Of a DNA stretch of 64,000 bases, positions 62,501-64,000 are shown piece after piece (within the stretch, counting starts at the first letter, position 1; every line of letters begins with the position of its first letter). The stretch is from Echinococcus granulosus. Lineage: Eukaryota > Platyhelminthes > Cestoda > Cyclophyllidea > Taeniidae. The stretch lies in the NCBI RefSeq assembly GCF_000524195.1, contig NW_020170415.1:186001-250000 (forward strand). The letters are read 5' to 3'. The notes below the pieces were generated by a model. The model made no database searches, was not told where the DNA came from, and saw only the letters and a list, made by a program, of their open reading frames with translations. The translations under genes were made by a program, and so were the position numbers.

Positions 62501-64000
62501 AGTGTATATCTTTAAATGCATATTTGGGAGTGGCTTTTTGACCTCCCCATTTCTGCTTCCTGTTTGCTTTCCAGGGCTGAACAGCTCATCAATGCGATGT
62601 TCCTCCAGCCGACTGGGAGCGTTTGCCACCTTGTTTGTATCACCTGCTGCGATCTGAAGGTAACCGCCTTCCCTACTTCATTTGCTTTCATTTTCTACAC
62701 TGTCTTATCTAGTTTCATGGTAATATATTTGAATGCATTGGTATTTTAGCATTCGGTTGCATTACACACGCATCAGGGCATTTTTATTTACCGATCCCTG
62801 ATGGAAGCTAAAGCAACCTAAATAACTGGAGATCTTGTAAAAGGGATTAAACGAATCAAGTCATTGTACGTAATGCCTTCTTTCGATTTGAATCTGGAAT
62901 TTTTTTCAAAAATGGGTTAGCGGATTGGATGTTGGGTATGTAGTGGTAATTTCCATTCTGACTCTTGGCCACTCCTTTTTCCTCCGTCTAAGTATTGTCT
63001 TTTCACCGGAGCACACGTCGAACTCTTGTCCTAACCAAAACACCCAACTCCTAAAAAGCAAGCTATGCGATTTCCTAGATTTTGTAGCATGCATGTTCAC
63101 GGTGATACTTCACGAGTGGGCGATAAAATTGACTGGAATTTCATGCTTTAATTGTGTTCTGCTAAAGGTTTGGCTTCATACATTAAAATGGAAAGTTCTA
63201 AGCCCGTTATATAAAGATTTTTTTTACTGAAGAAAAATTATTCCTTGTTGTGACTTGTTTTTGTCGAAAGAGTGTTTGGACTAATCTCCGGCCAAATAAA
63301 TGGAACTTCTTTTGAGCAATAGATGTGTTTGTTTATTTGGCATTTACAAAAAGTAAGCATAAACACTGTCTCCAACAATTTATGCTATACTCTTTGTGGT
63401 TATTACGCCTTGTTTTGTGATTACTTCTTGCTTTGTCTTCCAGGCAGCTTTGCTCCTGGAAAGCACCGACGAGCGAAGAGTCTGCACTCACTTCTAATAT
63501 AACCTAAAATATTACAACTTGTTCGCTACTCGATTAAGGCGTTCTATTCCAACAAGCCTAATCTCGATCATGCATAAAACGCGAGGCAGACCCGAATACG
63601 TTTTCAGGCTATCAATGCGTTTCTGCCACCAGTATTGGCAGGGGGTTATTAGCTGTCGCGCTCTTATGCGCGCAATTTATTTCATTTTGTTGTTTCAGAT
63701 GTCTTAATGCAAGCCTTTCAGCAGGGTCGGTGGTTTCATACACAGTGACCTATTACTTTGGGTCTTTTTAAGCTACTCTAAAGGGCGGAAGCGTTTCCAG
63801 ATATTACCAATTTCGCGACTTCCTCATTTGTAGGCATGGAACACTGATTGAGAAAAGTGCGAAACTTTTTTTAAACAGCTTTTATCAGCCAGTCTCTATT
63901 TCACTGGTGGGATGAAAAGTAGGAATAATTAGGGGTGTATTCTCCTAAATTGCTCGTAGATCAGCATTAAGTTTTAGTATTTTCCTCCTCGTCAGTGCCA
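53429..64000 (+). CDS. STARD3: STARD3/MLN64-like MENTAL-START sterol transfer protein (13 exons, 3' end missing)
   Basis: In animals STARD3 sits in late endosome membranes through its MENTAL domain, binds VAP proteins on the ER through an FFAT motif, and moves cholesterol with its START domain. Exons read here: 53429-53575, 54418-54495, 55825-55902, 56883-56936, 57077-57203, 57923-57969, 58026-58149, 59566-59639, 60060-60224, 60647-60742, 60829-60911, 61965-62069, 62575-62659. Together they give 1263 nt, 421 codons, with matching phases and no stop. The MENTAL part starts with SPVRRTF, identical to the vertebrate family, then four hydrophobic helices and a CRVLPQE block. START landmarks are LWNSTV, RDFVVLR and the strand ending CCDLK. 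Vertebrate STARD3 has about 445 residues, so roughly 30 C-terminal residues (the last START helix) are lacking; no convincing exon was found before 64000. The domain identity is strong. Exons 6 and 8 are the weakest calls. STARD3NL is excluded by the START domain. Confidence 0.9.
54418..54495 (+). CDS. STARD3: STARD3-like exon 2: MENTAL luminal loop
   Basis: Twenty-six codons, phase 0 to 0, between a CTTCTAG acceptor and a GTACGT donor. It ends NTSLFDVQ, matching the conserved TSFFDI-type segment between MENTAL helices 1 and 2. The NFT and NTS sequons fit a luminal loop. Confidence 0.85.
55825..55902 (+). CDS. STARD3: STARD3-like exon 3: MENTAL helix 2
   Basis: Twenty-six codons, phase 0 to 0, with a TTCTAG acceptor and GTGAGT donor. 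It reads IIGTSRFFFLEVAYGAY followed by RWPAA, corresponding to the family helix 2 with its RF and YA positions and the RHWW-type turn. Confidence 0.85.
56883..56936 (+). CDS. STARD3: STARD3-like exon 4: MENTAL helix 3
   Basis: An 18-codon micro-exon, phase 0 to 0, with a TTTTTAG acceptor and GTGAGT donor. It encodes STAVTTAYMIAKCIMFV, which aligns with the TTAVTSAFLLAKV-type helix 3 of vertebrate STARD3. Confidence 0.85.
57077..57203 (+). CDS. STARD3: STARD3-like exon 5: MENTAL helix 4
   Basis: 127 nt, starting phase 0 after CTCTAG and ending phase 1 at GTATGT. It encodes a hydrophobic helix (LILPIVMVWLFTLFLE) followed by CRVLPQE, the counterpart of the family FKVLPQE block that closes MENTAL. 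Confidence 0.9.
57308..57320. repeat. Poly-G run (G13) in a STARD3-like intron
   Basis: Thirteen G in a row about 100 bases after the exon 5 donor. Its length is likely variable between individuals or sequencing runs. Confidence 0.85.
57923..57969 (+). CDS. STARD3: STARD3-like exon 6 (probable): post-MENTAL linker
   Basis: 47 nt, phase 1 to 0. It is needed to reconcile exon 5 (ends phase 1) with exon 7 (starts phase 0). It reads MLHAAIGRAESPEIEK. The acceptor TTAATAG has a poor pyrimidine tract, so the boundary is less certain than in neighbouring exons. Confidence 0.6.
58026..58149 (+). CDS. STARD3: STARD3-like exon 7: linker with FFAT-like motif
   Basis: 124 nt, starting phase 0 after CTTACCAG and ending phase 1 at GTAGGA. 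It ends in SIYESPE (58128-58148), at the place where vertebrate STARD3 carries its FYSPPES phospho-FFAT motif. Confidence 0.8.
59566..59639 (+). CDS. STARD3: STARD3-like exon 8 (probable): acidic/Ser linker
   Basis: 74 nt, phase 1 to 0, exactly the phase change needed between exons 7 and 9. It follows TTCCTCTTGTAG and uses a GTAGAT donor. It encodes a linker of the form SLINDVESLLSVSKYNSGG. A second donor, GTTTGT, lies a few bases on but would break the frame. Confidence 0.6.
60060..60224 (+). CDS. STARD3: STARD3-like exon 9: START domain N-terminus
   Basis: 55 codons, phase 0 to 0, between CTTTTTAG and GTGAGT. An amphipathic start (LLTRAEDLRRSAWDVF) and AWNEV match the START entry helix and the family NWKFE strand; the exon ends FSQRVFRLD. 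Confidence 0.82.
60647..60742 (+). CDS. STARD3: STARD3-like exon 10: START core with WN
   Basis: 32 codons, phase 0 to 0, with a TTCCAAAG acceptor and GTACAT donor. It contains EFSPLWNSTVCSAR, equivalent to the MVLWNKTV-type segment. The Trp-Asn pair, including the pocket Asn, is kept. Confidence 0.87.
60829..60911 (+). CDS. STARD3: STARD3-like exon 11: START core
   Basis: 83 nt, starting phase 0 after CCACTCAG and ending phase 2 at GTGTGT. It reads CLQKFPHEDLDIVHLV and ends GGLIKSR, matching the ILQR and GGVVSPR family segments. Confidence 0.87.
61965..62069 (+). CDS. STARD3: STARD3-like exon 12: START RDFV block
   Basis: 105 nt, phase 2 to 2, with a TTCTTTAG acceptor and GTAGGT donor. It encodes RDFVVLRAWG, then a SYVASSSVTF strand and CPPSDECVR, aligning with RDFVNVRR, YLSSGIATSH and PPTHKYVRG of vertebrate START. 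Confidence 0.9.
62575..62659 (+). CDS. STARD3: STARD3-like exon 13: penultimate START strands
   Basis: 85 nt, phase 2 to 0, with a TTTCCAG acceptor and GTAACC donor. It encodes NAMFLQPTGSVCHLVCITCC followed by DLK, the counterpart of the family strand ending NTDLK. The C-terminal helix should follow in the next exon. Confidence 0.87.

Overview
This is a 64 kb piece of animal nuclear DNA with low gene density. It is most likely from a taeniid tapeworm (Echinococcus, Taenia or a relative). That assignment is an inference, resting on about a dozen copies of a roughly 1 kb non-coding LTR element with about 190 bp terminal repeats, a primer-binding site and a polypurine tract. These look like the Ta-TRIM elements (terminal-repeat retrotransposons in miniature) known from taeniid cestodes. 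Other eukaryotic signs are GT/AG introns, AATAAA signals and long gene-free stretches. Nothing bacterial or viral was seen.

Layout. 1-15 kb holds no gene I can defend; it contains LTR copies, microsatellites and two possible orphan exons on the minus strand. 15.1-16.8 kb (minus) is an intact 552-codon reading frame with an N-myristoylation-type start, a disordered middle and a compact C-terminal domain. 17.5-22.1 kb is a cluster of LTR-element copies around a decayed adenylate-kinase-9-like pseudogene that still shows a P-loop. 31.1-33.2 kb (plus) is an intact 715-codon receptor frame: signal peptide, leucine-rich repeats, one Ig domain, one membrane helix and a long tail. 35.9-40.7 kb carries a solo LTR, a near-complete TRIM and an LTR fragment. 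47.9-48.6 kb (minus) is a four-helix membrane protein with a PPxY tail. 50.0-52.2 kb holds three LTR-element insertions in a row, the last with the clearest structure.

53.4 kb to the window end is a multi-exon gene on the plus strand that I assembled by hand from 13 small exons. It encodes a MENTAL domain (four membrane helices), an FFAT-like linker and a START domain, so it is a STARD3/MLN64-type late-endosomal sterol-transfer protein. The 13 exons total 1263 nt (421 codons) and every junction phase agrees. Only the last roughly 30 residues of the START domain are missing, probably beyond the window.

The genes are not an operon and show no common pathway. The most informative results are the STARD3 reconstruction with its altered FFAT-like and START-pocket residues, the TRIM family with full-length, solo and truncated forms, and the AK9-like pseudogene.
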